In this document: piece after piece, positions 1 to 10,114 of the stretch
Numbering within the stretch: position 1 is the stretch's first letter
Layout: each line of letters begins with the position of its first letter
Source of the DNA: Farysia itapuensis
Taxonomy: Eukaryota > Basidiomycota > Ustilaginomycetes > Ustilaginales > Ustilaginaceae
Direction: 5' to 3'
Length of the DNA stretch: 64,000 bases
Assembly: GCA_023212645.1 (NCBI GenBank)
Contig: JALBYC010000001.1
Span: forward strand, 124,001-188,000
Made by a program: the position numbers and the translations under genes
The notes under the pieces: generated by a model
What the model saw: the letters and a program-made list of their open reading frames with translations, nothing else
Database searches by the model: none
What the model was told of the DNA's origin: nothing

Positions 1-486
<486 letters not shown>

Positions 487-540
487 TCACCCGTCACAAT
501 TCTTCACGAAATGAGATAGTATTGGTCAACTGCGAATGTA

Positions 541-2001
541 TTACTTGCACCGTGCGTGAACGATGGCGCTTCCATGTTCTTCGTACTCCTGTTTCGAGAT
601 CCAGAGTTGGTGGAATGTGCCAAGAGAAGCGAGGATACTGCCTCCTAGCCAGGAAGAGTGTCTGCGTTCGGTAGTGTTGCCCGGTGAGTGGATCTTTACC
701 TTTTGATTCGGTGCGTGAATTGCCAATTCGTAGCTTAGTCGATCGACCAAGCCAGGGATGAAGCTTGTTCCGCCGACGACGACAATGTTGCCAAACAGGT
801 TGGGGCGTGAGTCGACATCGACAGCGTTGATGCTGTTCATTACCATCTCGGTCAATCCCGAGTAAGTTTTGCCTGGGCTGAGAATAGGGCCAGTCTGTTC
901 CGACTGAACGTCTTTCCACAATTGCGGCGTGAAGAGCATCTCGGGCGCCTTGAGTCGCTCCAGACCAAAGGCATCGTTGTAGCCGTCTGGGAACTCGTAC
1001 ATTCGACCGCTGCGGAACTGGGCCTGCTCTTCGTCCCACGGCGTCTCGAGAACCTGCGCAACACTCTCCTTGAAATCGTTGACGGCCCGGCCGACCTGAT
1101 AGGCTTTGTACGACTCGGTGCTGCCGCTGACACGGTCTTGTCGAAGCACAACGTTGGCTGGAGCATTTGGATCGACCGAAGATCGACTCTTGACGAGGTA
1201 CTGTGGTGTGATTCCGGCAAATGAAGAAGCTGTATCCGTCATTCGATCATGGTGCAGACTGTAAAGAAGTGCCTTGTTGATTGCATCTCCGGCGTTGTTC
1301 TGTCTCTGAATACCCTTGCGGAGGATGAATCCATCGACAATCGGAATGCTCGACACGGAGGAGCCACCAATGTCGATTACCAAAGAAGTTGGTTTCCCAG
1401 CTGCAAACGAGCTCAGAACGCTGCGGTTAGCCAGATAAAAAGCTGGCGTTTGCAATGTTTCGAAAGCGAGCTCGGTGAGCGATTCGCGGCTTTCACGATT
1501 GTTCCAGGCAGGTTCCGTCAGCAGTAGAGGGTGTTCGCGGGCATCACAAGACAGTTGATCCAGAGCAAAGTTGCATACGCTTGCAAAAGCCGGCGCTTCT
1601 GTAACAATACCGTGCTCGTCAAAGATAGGTACCACTTCCATTCCTTTGCGGAACAGATTCAGATCGTTGTCACCTACAAAGCGTCTGCGCTTCTTCTGTC
1701 GGTCGACCATAAAGGAGAGAGCTTTGGAAGCAGACTTGGCTTTGTACGCCTTGAGACGTTCATCGGAAGCTTCTGTTGTAGAAGATGCCGTTGCTTCTGT
1801 GCCGTTTGTCTGCTGTGTCTCGTTGTAAGCGGCGTCTGACTCTAGCGAAGCAAGCTCTTCGTCCGACATGGGGACATAACCGTACCATGAGGGGAGCACG
1901 ACTCGCGGAGTGTCCTCACCGGCCCATCCAGCCCGTGTCGCAGAGTAGCCCGCATCAACGACGAGCGCACTGATCTCGTCACCTCCATATACACCAGGCA
2001 T
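541..2001 (-). CDS. ARP4: Actin-related protein Arp4 (chromatin remodelling and NuA4 subunit)
   Basis: Intronless, 486 aa, starting MPGVYGGDEISALVVDAG, which matches the Arp4/BAF53 start (VYGGDEV-A-V-D) rather than conventional actin. The actin fold is visible throughout: the LLTEPAWN motif, the second phosphate loop (LVIDIGGSSVSSIPIVDG) and a strongly conserved C-terminus ERRHSSWLGGSILASLGTFHQLWISKQEYEE. Yeast Arp4 is 489 aa, the same length. Family knowledge: Arp4 is a nuclear subunit of NuA4, INO80 and SWR1, and binds nucleosomes. An Arp4-type acidic, Ser/Thr-rich insertion follows residue 45 (ASLESDAAYNETQQTNG). It is divergent from ERB1 with 210 bp between the starts. Confidence 0.93.
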   Translation of the reverse strand: MPGVYGGDEISALVVDAGYSATRAGWAGEDTPRVVLPSWYGYVPMSDEELASLESDAAYNETQQTNGTEATASSTTEASDERLKAYKAKSASKALSFMVDRQKKRRRFVGDNDLNLFRKGMEVVPIFDEHGIVTEAPAFASVCNFALDQLSCDAREHPLLLTEPAWNNRESRESLTELAFETLQTPAFYLANRSVLSSFAAGKPTSLVIDIGGSSVSSIPIVDGFILRKGIQRQNNAGDAINKALLYSLHHDRMTDTASSFAGITPQYLVKSRSSVDPNAPANVVLRQDRVSGSTESYKAYQVGRAVNDFKESVAQVLETPWDEEQAQFRSGRMYEFPDGYNDAFGLERLKAPEMLFTPQLWKDVQSEQTGPILSPGKTYSGLTEMVMNSINAVDVDSRPNLFGNIVVVGGTSFIPGLVDRLSYELAIHAPNQKVKIHSPGNTTERRHSSWLGGSILASLGTFHQLWISKQEYEEHGSAIVHARCK

Positions 2002-2211
2002 CTTGCTGTAGTTTGATAGAGACGATGATTCTGTGATTTGAGATTTCTTCGCGACGCGAGCAAGTGTGAGTGTGAGTATCTATCGGCCGAATAGTGCTGC
2101 TGCCCTCTCACACTGTGACTCTCTCCACCTCGGTCCTTCCAAAATAAAATTTCGAGGAAAAGGATTTTTTTGGACGAGCCCTTTCTTCCAGCCTGTTCAC
2201 AATCAGCCGCT
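2002..2211. promoter_or_regulatory. Shared ARP4/ERB1 divergent promoter
   Basis: There are 210 bp between the two start codons, so both promoters and both 5' leaders must lie here. An AT-rich stretch (CAAAATAAAATTTCGAGG) sits at about 2138-2157, roughly 60 bp before the ERB1 ATG. No factor-specific motif was recognised. Confidence 0.5.
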
Positions 2212-4917
2212 ATGCCTACTTCAGCGGCTTCAGCCGCTTCCAAAAGAAAGCGTGCTCGGCCTGTAGCTACCGAGGCACCAGCATCAAGCTCTTCTGTAGG
2301 AAAAGGCAAGCAAACGACCGCATTGGTGCCGGACGACAGCGATCTGGAGGAAGATGACGATGACTACCTCGGCACAGACGGCAGTCAGGATGATCTAGAG
2401 GCCGTTCAGCTCGAGAGTGGCGACGACGAGTCCGAAGATGATTTCCCAGAGATTGATGTCGAGGCAAGTGATGAAGAAGAAGAAGACGCTACGCCGCTAG
2501 CACCTCAAGAAGACGACGATGATGACGAAGATGATCAGGATTCAATAGACTTGCCGAACAGTCAGGGCAGCGAATCGGAGAATGAGGGATACAACTCGTC
2601 TGACATCGAGAATGAGAACTACGACTCGGAAGAGGAAGACGAGAGAGCCTCTGCATTTGCCGCTCGTAGTGACGCTTCCCAAACCAGCATCGAAGAGGAG
2701 CTTTCCCGCATGATGTCCCGTCATTCCACCAAGCCAGTCGAGTCTGGCGGGTCCCTCACAAACAAGCTCGGCATTCCATTATCCCAAGCGGCTCAGCCTT
2801 TCGACTCTTCCCGCAACGCCGACGGTTCTGCTCGTGGCGTGTTCAAGAAGAGCGCCATCACGGGCGAGATGAAGCGTGTTTATCCAGAGATCGATGCCGG
2901 ATACAATTCAGATAGCAGCACAGAGGATGCCGAGAACCGCATCGGCAACGTGCCACTGGAATGGTATGACGACTTGCCGCACATTGGCTACGATATCAAC
3001 GGCCGTAAAGTCCTTAAGCCTGCGACCAAAGACGAGCTGGACAAGTTCCTCGACACAGTTGACGGAGATGGAGACGCTTGGTTCTCTGCCAAGGACAACC
3101 GCACCGGCAAGGACGTCAAGCTTTCCGAAGAAGAGCTGGCAATCATTCGCAAGCTCCAGAATGCCGAGATTCCAGACGATGCGTACGACCCTTACGAAGA
3201 CTACGTTGACTGGTACACTGGACCCGATAAGGTCATGCAGACTCCTCTCTCTGCACGTCCCGAACCAAAGTCAAGGTTCGTTCCTTCCAAATGGGAACAC
3301 AAGAAGATCATGAAGATTGTTCGAGCCATCCGCAGCGGCCGCATCGTCCCTGGTGCACCCAAGGTGGAGTCTAAACCCAAATACTACAATATCTGGGCCG
3401 ACTCAAACGAACAAGATCAACGAAGTCCATGGGCCGTCATGGCTGCACCCAAATTGAGCCTACCAGGCCACGGCGAATCCTACAACCCACCAGAAGAATA
3501 CCTTTTCAACAAGGAAGAGGAGAGTGAATGGAAGCAGGCGGATCCGGAGGACCGCAAGCAAAATTACCTGCCCGCCAAACATGGAGCTTTGCGGCATGTG
3601 CCTGGCTACGACGATTTCGTCAAGGAGCGTTTCGAGCGCTGCTTGGATCTCTACCTCGCGCCCCGCATGATGCGTCGAAAACTCGATATTCATAACCCCG
3701 AGAATCTGCTTCCACAACTGCCGTCTCCCAAAGAGTTGCGTCCTTTCCCAACCACTACCAGCATAGTCTACACTCACCCGGCAAACACCCGCGTCCGATG
3801 CGTGTCGGTCGATCCAACAGGTCAATGGCTCTTGACAGGCGCCGACGACGGTCGTGCTCGGCTGTGGGACGTCACTGTTGGCAGGTGCACTGCTTCCTGG
3901 GACATTTGCGAGGGCCTGCCCAAGTCGGAGCGCTCAGCAGTACATTCGCTAGCATGGTGTCCGACCAAGAACTTCTCTCTCTTCGTTGCTACCGTAAATG
4001 GTAGAGTCTCTATCATTGCTCCTCCCCAGACGCAAAATTACACCAAGACAACGTCGGGAGGCATCGCACCAAGCAAAGCGGCGCTTAGCTCCAAGGCTGG
4101 ACAGTCGGCAACCTCGACCCCATCGTTCCTCCATGCCACAGCCGCCGCTGCTACCTCGATGGGCACAGAGTCTAAAGCTCCTGTCAAATGGACGCGCCCG
4201 ACAGAGCAAGAACGACGAGCAGGTGTCGCCATGCACATCCACATCACCTCATCCAACGCTTCGTCTGTCAAATCGGTAGTGTGGCACAACAAGGGAGATT
4301 ACTTCGCCACTGTCTGTCCCGACGCTACAGCAGGATCGGCGGCAGTGCTTATTCATCAGCTGTCAAAGCACCGCAGTCAGTCGCCTTTCAAGCGGGCCTC
4401 GCGAGGCTCTGCCGTGCAACGCACTGTTTTCCATCCGACCAAACCTTGGTTATTTGTCGCCACTCAGCGCTATATCCGCGTGTACGACTTGATGGCGCAG
4501 AATCTGATCAAAACGCTCCAGACAGGCTTCAAGTGGATCAGCTCGCTCGATGTCCACCCTTCCACTGGCGACCATCTCGTCGTTGGCTCCTACGACAAGA
4601 AACTCGCCTGGTTCGACCTAGACCTGTCCAACCGACCCTACAAAGTGCTCAAGTACCACCAAAAGGCGGTGCGCAACGTCCACTTTTCTCCTGCTTTCAA
4701 CTTGTTTGCAGACGCGAGCGATGACGGTACGGTGCAGGTGTTCTATGCGAAGCCCGCAACAGATTTCTCGCAGAATGTCACTCTGGTCCCGCTAAAGGTT
4801 CTGCGTGGGCATGCGGTCACGAATGGGCTGGGCGTGCTTGACGTCAAATGGCACCCGTCTCAGCCCTGGATCTTCTCCGCTGGCGCAGACGGAAACGCAC
4901 ATCTGTGGACCACGTAA
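2212..4917 (+). CDS. ERB1: Ribosome biogenesis protein Erb1/Bop1 (WD40)
   Basis: 901 aa from the first ATG (2212). The frame is open upstream to a TTG at 2170, but only 2212 is an ATG. The N-terminal 250 residues are very acidic (runs of D/E) after a basic KRKRARP nuclear-signal-like stretch. Then comes the BOP1NT block (EWYDDLPHIGYDINGRKV, the ILRKLQ-like segment, PYEDYVDWYTGPDKVM). From about residue 520 there are WD40 repeats (GRARLWDV, SYDKKLAWFDL, SADGNAHLW-like ends), finishing at a C-terminal blade. Family knowledge: Erb1 forms the PeBoW complex with Nop7/Pes1 and Ytm1/WDR12 for 27S pre-rRNA processing in the nucleolus. Length fits the family (yeast 807 aa), with a longer acidic head. 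It converges with GPC1. Confidence 0.95.
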   Translation: MPTSAASAASKRKRARPVATEAPASSSSVGKGKQTTALVPDDSDLEEDDDDYLGTDGSQDDLEAVQLESGDDESEDDFPEIDVEASDEEEEDATPLAPQEDDDDDEDDQDSIDLPNSQGSESENEGYNSSDIENENYDSEEEDERASAFAARSDASQTSIEEELSRMMSRHSTKPVESGGSLTNKLGIPLSQAAQPFDSSRNADGSARGVFKKSAITGEMKRVYPEIDAGYNSDSSTEDAENRIGNVPLEWYDDLPHIGYDINGRKVLKPATKDELDKFLDTVDGDGDAWFSAKDNRTGKDVKLSEEELAIIRKLQNAEIPDDAYDPYEDYVDWYTGPDKVMQTPLSARPEPKSRFVPSKWEHKKIMKIVRAIRSGRIVPGAPKVESKPKYYNIWADSNEQDQRSPWAVMAAPKLSLPGHGESYNPPEEYLFNKEEESEWKQADPEDRKQNYLPAKHGALRHVPGYDDFVKERFERCLDLYLAPRMMRRKLDIHNPENLLPQLPSPKELRPFPTTTSIVYTHPANTRVRCVSVDPTGQWLLTGADDGRARLWDVTVGRCTASWDICEGLPKSERSAVHSLAWCPTKNFSLFVATVNGRVSIIAPPQTQNYTKTTSGGIAPSKAALSSKAGQSATSTPSFLHATAAAATSMGTESKAPVKWTRPTEQERRAGVAMHIHITSSNASSVKSVVWHNKGDYFATVCPDATAGSAAVLIHQLSKHRSQSPFKRASRGSAVQRTVFHPTKPWLFVATQRYIRVYDLMAQNLIKTLQTGFKWISSLDVHPSTGDHLVVGSYDKKLAWFDLDLSNRPYKVLKYHQKAVRNVHFSPAFNLFADASDDGTVQVFYAKPATDFSQNVTLVPLKVLRGHAVTNGLGVLDVKWHPSQPWIFSAGADGNAHLWTT

Positions 4918-5040
4918 TGCCCGATCGCTAATTATACAAATTCCCCGCACTTAGCATCCGCACAATGCAGTGTTCTGCTCCTTGCAACGTGTTCCTTAGC
5001 TGTGTATGTGCGGACAGAAATATTGACAGCCTACCGGTGT

Positions 5041-7413
5041 TTATTGTGCTTTCTTCTCCTCTGCCGAAGCAGTGATTGGCACCTCGCTTGGCGGAACATC
5101 TTCGGCTTGATCAGCGTCGTCTGTGTGTGGTTGATGAGCTGAGTGCTGCGTCGCGTCTTGGGCGATTGCCTGTTCGGTTGACTTGAGGATTTCGAGTTCG
5201 CGACGCAACGAGACGAGTTCCTTTTCGAACCGACGGCCAAACACTTCAACGTAGTACGAAGCGCCATTCCAGACACTGACGGTAAAGATACCAGCGCTGC
5301 AATCGAACGACATCGGTCAGTGTATATGCTCGGTGAGTGGAAACGAAAGTTAGCAACGTACAAGAAAATGGCCGAGGCTGTCGACGAGGGGTACAGAATC
5401 ATCGGCGCAGGAAGCTAAGAGAGCAGAGGGCGTTAGTCATGCACCATGGTCTACGTTTCAGAGACTGAACGTACCGTAGTGATGATCGTGTATGCGAATT
5501 GCAGGACTGTTGTACACGCAGAGGAACATGGTCAGAGAATTTGCGTCGGCACGAGTGGCGAGAACGTTGGGCACGTACGCATAAAGGCAGGTTCTCGTCG
5601 TTTGACGGGCGCCTTGCCCAAGAGATTCGCGACCGGGCCTTTGCCTTTCGACATCGTCGAGTAGGAATTGATACGCTGGCCAGTCTCGATCTTTTGCTTC
5701 TTGCGGATCACTATCAGCTCGTAGTAGACCAACTGCCACAACAGGTAGATGGTGACATTCTGTATGCGGACAGAATTCAGAATTGAGCTTGCCTCGACTC
5801 GGAAGAGGATTTGTACTTACAAACCAGAAGCTGGTGTATCCATTGAGTGTTTGCAAATTCTTTAGCGCAGGGTAACGAGCCTCGCCGGCCGCTCTGGGCA
5901 TGAAATGTGCCATAGTTGTGAACACGAATGGTGGGTAGAGATGGATGAAGAGCTTCACGTGGCATAAATATGCGTCAGAGCGAGCATAGGCGGGGAACTT
6001 GGTCAAGCAGACGTACCGAGGTCATCTTTTCGAGCGAGTGGAAGACCAAGCTGTTCCTCCACGTGGCTACGCTGAACGCCAAGGGGCCATGTGCAGCACA
6101 ATAGCATCTGATTGTGACAAGGCAATGTCAGTTAAGGGTGATGACAACGGAAAAGCAGCGATGCTTACACTGTGAACAGGAATTCCGAGTCGGGGAACAC
6201 CCATATAAAGAGCTGGACGCAAAAAAAGGAGACTCAGTTCCAGCACGTCAGAACGAAGGCGACAAGGACGGACTCACAAGATTGGCAACACTGACGTTGT
6301 TCGAGACAATGCAGACACGATTAGCTGACGATCCTTAGGGAGAGATCAGACGGGTACGGCGAAGACTTACTTGAGAAAGTCTGGTAGAATGTAATTGCGA
6401 TAGTTCCAACAGAGATCAGCGCTATGCAAGGGACAGGTCGGGCATTGAGACAGACTTACAGCAGAAGTCGAAGAGGAAATAATGCTGTTGAGGTGGATAG
6501 TTAGCTTCAAGCGCAAGAGAACAGCAAGGCTCCTGTTACGCACCCATTTCTTAGTCGTGTAGCTGGAGACAGAAAGCATCATAATCAGCTAGGTGCGAAG
6601 CATTGCAGAGTGATGCAGACATGTACGTACGACCAGACACGGAGAGGCAAGAAGTAAAGGGCCAATATCGAGTAGAGGGTGGGTACCCACTCGGGTCGAA
6701 GCGCGAAGCAAAGGGAACTGATGACGAGGTTGAGGACGCCGACGACAAAGGAGATCTTGTCGCGCAGTCGGACCACTTTGGCATCGGTCCATTTCTGCTG
6801 CAGATTCTCAATTCGGCGCGAGACTTTGGAGCGCATCTTGTGCAGCTCCTGCTCCATCTGCTTGAGCTCTCGTTTGCTCTTGGCACGCTCGACAAGCTCC
6901 TCCCTTCGACGACGGGCACGCGACCGTACGCCTCCGGAAAAGGCAGACCATTTTCGACCAGCCAAATCGATGCGTGGGTGGAAGTAAGTTTCAAGAATGT
7001 CTGTGGAGAATGGGGTGTCAGTGTCTTTCAAAAGGGATGCGAGGGCCTGTCTGCTTACCGCTGAGAGGTAGCACGCCCGCGCTCGACGACCCTAACAGAT
7101 CAATACCCTCCATGGAAGTCGATGCACTTGAGTGATATGTCCTGTAGCTGCCGGGCGTGGTCGTGCCGCCATCGTCCGAGTAGGCGAGACTCGAGGCGCG
7201 CGATAGGGTGGGACGGCCAGGGGTGGTAGGTGGAGACGACTCTCCCGAGGACATGGAGGCGCTTCGCGTAGGAGTATTCGCGTCGTAGTCTGGATTAGCA
7301 GCTGCCACATCTGGATCCGGCACAGCCCGTGTATCGTCCATCATGGTCGCTCGTGGTGATGAAGGTGAGAGAGTATGCTCGACATCGTCATACTCCACAC
7401 CAACACTCGACAC
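5041..7413 (-). CDS. GPC1: Glycerophosphocholine acyltransferase Gpc1 (13 exons)
   Basis: Exons were reconstructed by reading splice sites: 7413-7059, 7000-6631, 6562-6544, 6484-6460, 6380-6371, 6290-6278, 6212-6169, 6107-6017, 5952-5821, 5759-5579, 5506-5475, 5414-5362, 5296-5041. They sum to 1581 nt, exactly 527 codons (526 aa), and every junction keeps frame. The product has a disordered Ser/Pro-rich head, a basic coiled coil (RRREELVERAKSKRELKQME), then several membrane segments and family hallmarks: KKWHYFLFDFCYFLN, LFIWVFPDS, HGPLAFSVATWRNSLVFHS, LEKMTSLFIHLYPP, NGYTSFWFNVTIYLLWQ, FTVSVWNGASYYVEVFGRRFEKEL. These match the yeast Gpc1/YGR149W family (DUF2838), which acylates glycerophosphocholine to lyso-PC in the ER. 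Exons 5 and 6 are only 10 and 13 nt. One donor is GTGCGT (exon 3). Confidence 0.9.
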
Positions 7414-7459
7414 TCATCACTCATATCACTCATATCACTCGACACTCACTCACACTCAG
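7395..7459. repeat. CACTC/TCATATCAC-rich short repeats at the GPC1 start
   Basis: The segment just upstream of, and reaching into, the first GPC1 codons repeats ATATCACTC, CACTCAT and GACACTCA units several times (TCATATCACTCATATCACTC). It is low-complexity DNA in the leader or promoter. No function can be assigned from sequence. Confidence 0.5.
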
Positions 7460-7672
7460 AAATTAGAGGTCTAACAAATCCCGTTCAAACTTTTGTCTTT
7501 TGGCCGGTCATTCTTGGCCGGTGGCCTAGCTATCACTATCAATAGCGACTAGCAGCTCGCTGCGTCCATGAGTGGGTAACAGTTGCATTATGGGGTCACC
7601 CTTTTGAGATAGAAGATGCTAGAAGTACAGTGTGTCGACAGAACAGAAGCTAGAGTCTCGCGGGGATGGGCA

Positions 7673-7964
7673 TCAACGAGCCTCGAAATGCAACTGCACG
7701 CACGGTGAAGAAGCGAACACAAGCAGTGTAAGTTGTGAGAAGATGCGGGAAGAGGAGCACAAAAACACCTACCATTCGTTTTGTTCTCTTCTTGTACATG
7801 ACACGATGACCACATTCACGGCATCGGATGGGTTCTCGTGGACGAATCTCGTTTGTGGCTGCGCAATCGGCACAGATGTATTCCATCACTGGATTGCGTG
7901 TTGCCAGACCGGAGATGCCTCCACCGGTCATCTGTGACCCTGCTGGACGTGCTTGATATGACAT
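7673..7964 (-). CDS. RPB12: RNA polymerase I/II/III subunit Rpb12 (RPABC4), 2 exons
   Basis: Exon 1 is 7964-7773 (64 codons from the first ATG) and exon 2 is 7693-7673 (6 codons plus stop). The intron 7694-7772 runs GTAGGT to GTGCAG. The 70-aa product is a zinc ribbon with two CxxC pairs, [12 protein letters not shown] and [15 protein letters not shown], followed by the C-terminal RMLHFEAR, which corresponds to the usual RMVQFEAR. Without splicing, the frame loses this ending, which supports the intron. It is the smallest subunit shared by all three polymerases. The start is divergent from the AP-3 mu gene, 171 bp apart. Confidence 0.93.
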
Positions 7965-8060
7965 GGTGATGACCAACAGGGGGGTATGAGGATGGTGGTG
8001 ATGAGTGTCGTCGTTGTCGTCGACATGAGAAATGTTAGGAATTTTTGCAAACCAAAGTCG

Positions 8061-8069
8061 GTCACGTGA
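8061..8069. promoter_or_regulatory. TCACGTGA E-box in the RPB12/APM3 shared promoter
   Basis: GTCACGTGA contains the palindromic CACGTG core and lies between two divergent starts (7964 and 8136). Such sites are bound by Cbf1/USF-type bHLH factors in fungi. Binding here is inference. Confidence 0.5.
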
Positions 8070-8135
8070 GCTGTCACTTTTGGCACGACAACGCCATCAT
8101 CTGTTTGATGCTGCTCTTCTCGGGCCACCACTAGA

Positions 8136-9929
8136 ATGGCAGCCAGGCTAGAGGGCATCATTGTCCTGTCGGCAGATGGCAGGCCCATTGTACACTCGCA
8201 CTTTGCCAACCACATTCCTTCCTACCCGCATCTGCATGCCGACCACTTCGGCACTCTTCTCGCTGCCATCAACTCTGCCAATGCTCATATAGCCTCGTCA
8301 ACCACCGCCGGCTCCAGTACCAGCCGAATCTACTTCAGCAAAGACATCAAACCGGTTTTGTGGGTCTCTGGTATCCCTGACGTCAACCCAAATGATCTTC
8401 AGAACGAGACTTCCGACTCGGAAGAAGAAGATGAGGAAGAGGATCGCGTCGACGAAGTGGGCGAGCTGTCCATGGCCAGCCAGCTGAGTGCCAGAATAAG
8501 CCAAAGCAATCGACAGCGCACGTCCATACCTGAACAATCAAATGTCTGGGATGACAGCGAGAAGAGTGACAGTACCGCGACTGACACAATATCAAGCGGA
8601 CCACCAGCGCCAGCCCAGGGCGCCCTGGTTGTCAACAGCGCCTCAGAGGCTTTGGCCGAGCAAGGAGCATCTTTGATACACATCCAATCCGGGTCTCTTC
8701 GCTTTCTCTGCCCTGTTTCGAGAGAGGTAGACCCACTAGTGCCCATGACATTCCTGCGTTCCTTCATCGCCATTCTACAAGAATACCTGGTACAGTCTAC
8801 CGATCCTGCGCTATTGACAGAAGACGTGCTTCGAGACCACTTTGACATAGTCTATCAGCTGTTTGAAGAGATTCTCGACACAGACGGCAACATCTTAACC
8901 ACCGAAGTCAACATGCTCAAGAGTCTGGTCCTACCGCCAAATTGGGTGGACAAGCTGGTAAAAGCCGTAGGTGTTTCTGGACTCGCATCAGCAGCACCCC
9001 CACCCCTCATTTCACCAATACCATGGAGACGTCCCAACTCCAAATATACCAACAACGAGCTGTACGTTGACCTCGTCGAAAGGCTGGAAGGCATTGTCTC
9101 ACGCACCGCTAAGCCTCTCAGCCTGGAAGTATGGGGTGCGATCGAATGCAATGCTCGTCTTTCCGGCGTCCCGGACCTGTCACTCAGCCTCAACATGCCA
9201 AACTTGATACAAGACGAGAGCTTCCATCCGTGCGTTAGGTCACGTGTCTGGCGAAAGGACCGCAAGCTTTCCTTTGTACCGCCTGATGGAGCCTTCGAGC
9301 TGCTCGGCTTCCGAGTTAGTGACTCTACTGCAGCCAGTGCACACAGTAGCGACCCCCTCAACGGTTGGGGCAAGAGTGTTCCTTTGACTCTTGCTCATTC
9401 TTTCGAGCTCAGAAAGGGCGCAGGAGAAGCTTGCATCCAAGTTGCAGCGTCCACCGCCTCATCATCTGCAGTTTCTAGCAGCAGCAGTGCTATGGGCGGC
9501 GGGTCTGTACTGGAAGATGTTGTGGTCACGTTTGGTTTATCTCCCGGTGTCGTCTCGATGGAAGCATCTGTCGGTGGCGGTGTCACATCGCAAGCACTCA
9601 CGTGCTCCGTCACACCCTCTGCCGCGACTACTCCAGATTTATACGGCAGCTACATCTACGATCCGAACAACAAGACTATCAAGTGGACCGTTCCCAAACT
9701 TGCGCCTGGCGAACGACCTGCGCTGCTCAAAATACAGTGGTCAATCAGCGACCAAACCTCTCGACCTACGACATCGTCTGCCATCACAACTCAGTGGACC
9801 AACCCCGCCGCTGCCATCTCGGGACTCAAAGTTACCTCGGTGGACCTCACCAATCAAAGCACTCACCCTTACAGACCTTTCAAAGGTGTTCGTTCCCTGT
9901 CCAGAGGCAAACTCGTCTGGAGGATTTAG
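8136..9929 (+). CDS. APM3: AP-3 adaptor complex medium (mu) subunit
   Basis: Intronless, 597 aa. Residues 1 to about 230 form the longin-like N-domain (GIIVLSADGRPIVHSHF). It is interrupted by an acidic linker (SEEEDEEEDR, about residues 90-105) and a Ser-rich loop. The mu-homology domain begins near residue 290 with IPWRRPNSKYTNNELYVDLVE. It continues through GAIECNARLSGVPDLSLSL, SFHPCVRSRVWRKDRKLSFVPPDG and a final GVRSLSRGKLVWRI. The KYTNNE and PDLSLS patterns are typical of AP-3 mu rather than AP-1 or AP-2. Family role: cargo recognition for Golgi-to-vacuole traffic. It is longer than metazoan mu3 (418 aa) because of the insertions. Bem1 lies downstream in convergent orientation. Confidence 0.9.
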   Translation: MAARLEGIIVLSADGRPIVHSHFANHIPSYPHLHADHFGTLLAAINSANAHIASSTTAGSSTSRIYFSKDIKPVLWVSGIPDVNPNDLQNETSDSEEEDEEEDRVDEVGELSMASQLSARISQSNRQRTSIPEQSNVWDDSEKSDSTATDTISSGPPAPAQGALVVNSASEALAEQGASLIHIQSGSLRFLCPVSREVDPLVPMTFLRSFIAILQEYLVQSTDPALLTEDVLRDHFDIVYQLFEEILDTDGNILTTEVNMLKSLVLPPNWVDKLVKAVGVSGLASAAPPPLISPIPWRRPNSKYTNNELYVDLVERLEGIVSRTAKPLSLEVWGAIECNARLSGVPDLSLSLNMPNLIQDESFHPCVRSRVWRKDRKLSFVPPDGAFELLGFRVSDSTAASAHSSDPLNGWGKSVPLTLAHSFELRKGAGEACIQVAASTASSSAVSSSSSAMGGGSVLEDVVVTFGLSPGVVSMEASVGGGVTSQALTCSVTPSAATTPDLYGSYIYDPNNKTIKWTVPKLAPGERPALLKIQWSISDQTSRPTTSSAITTQWTNPAAAISGLKVTSVDLTNQSTHPYRPFKGVRSLSRGKLVWRI

Positions 9930-10114
9930 CGAGAAACATATCACATTCGAGCACGTTCAGCATATAATGATCAACATTAATAAGATGACTAGATTGAGCA
10001 ACATACCAGGTATACCGGAGGGAACACAGTACAAGTAAAATTGAAGGAGTGGACGGGCCAATCCGTCCACCATGGATCAGGGAAAGAGGAGACAGTGTTC
10101 GAGGCGGTGGTGCA

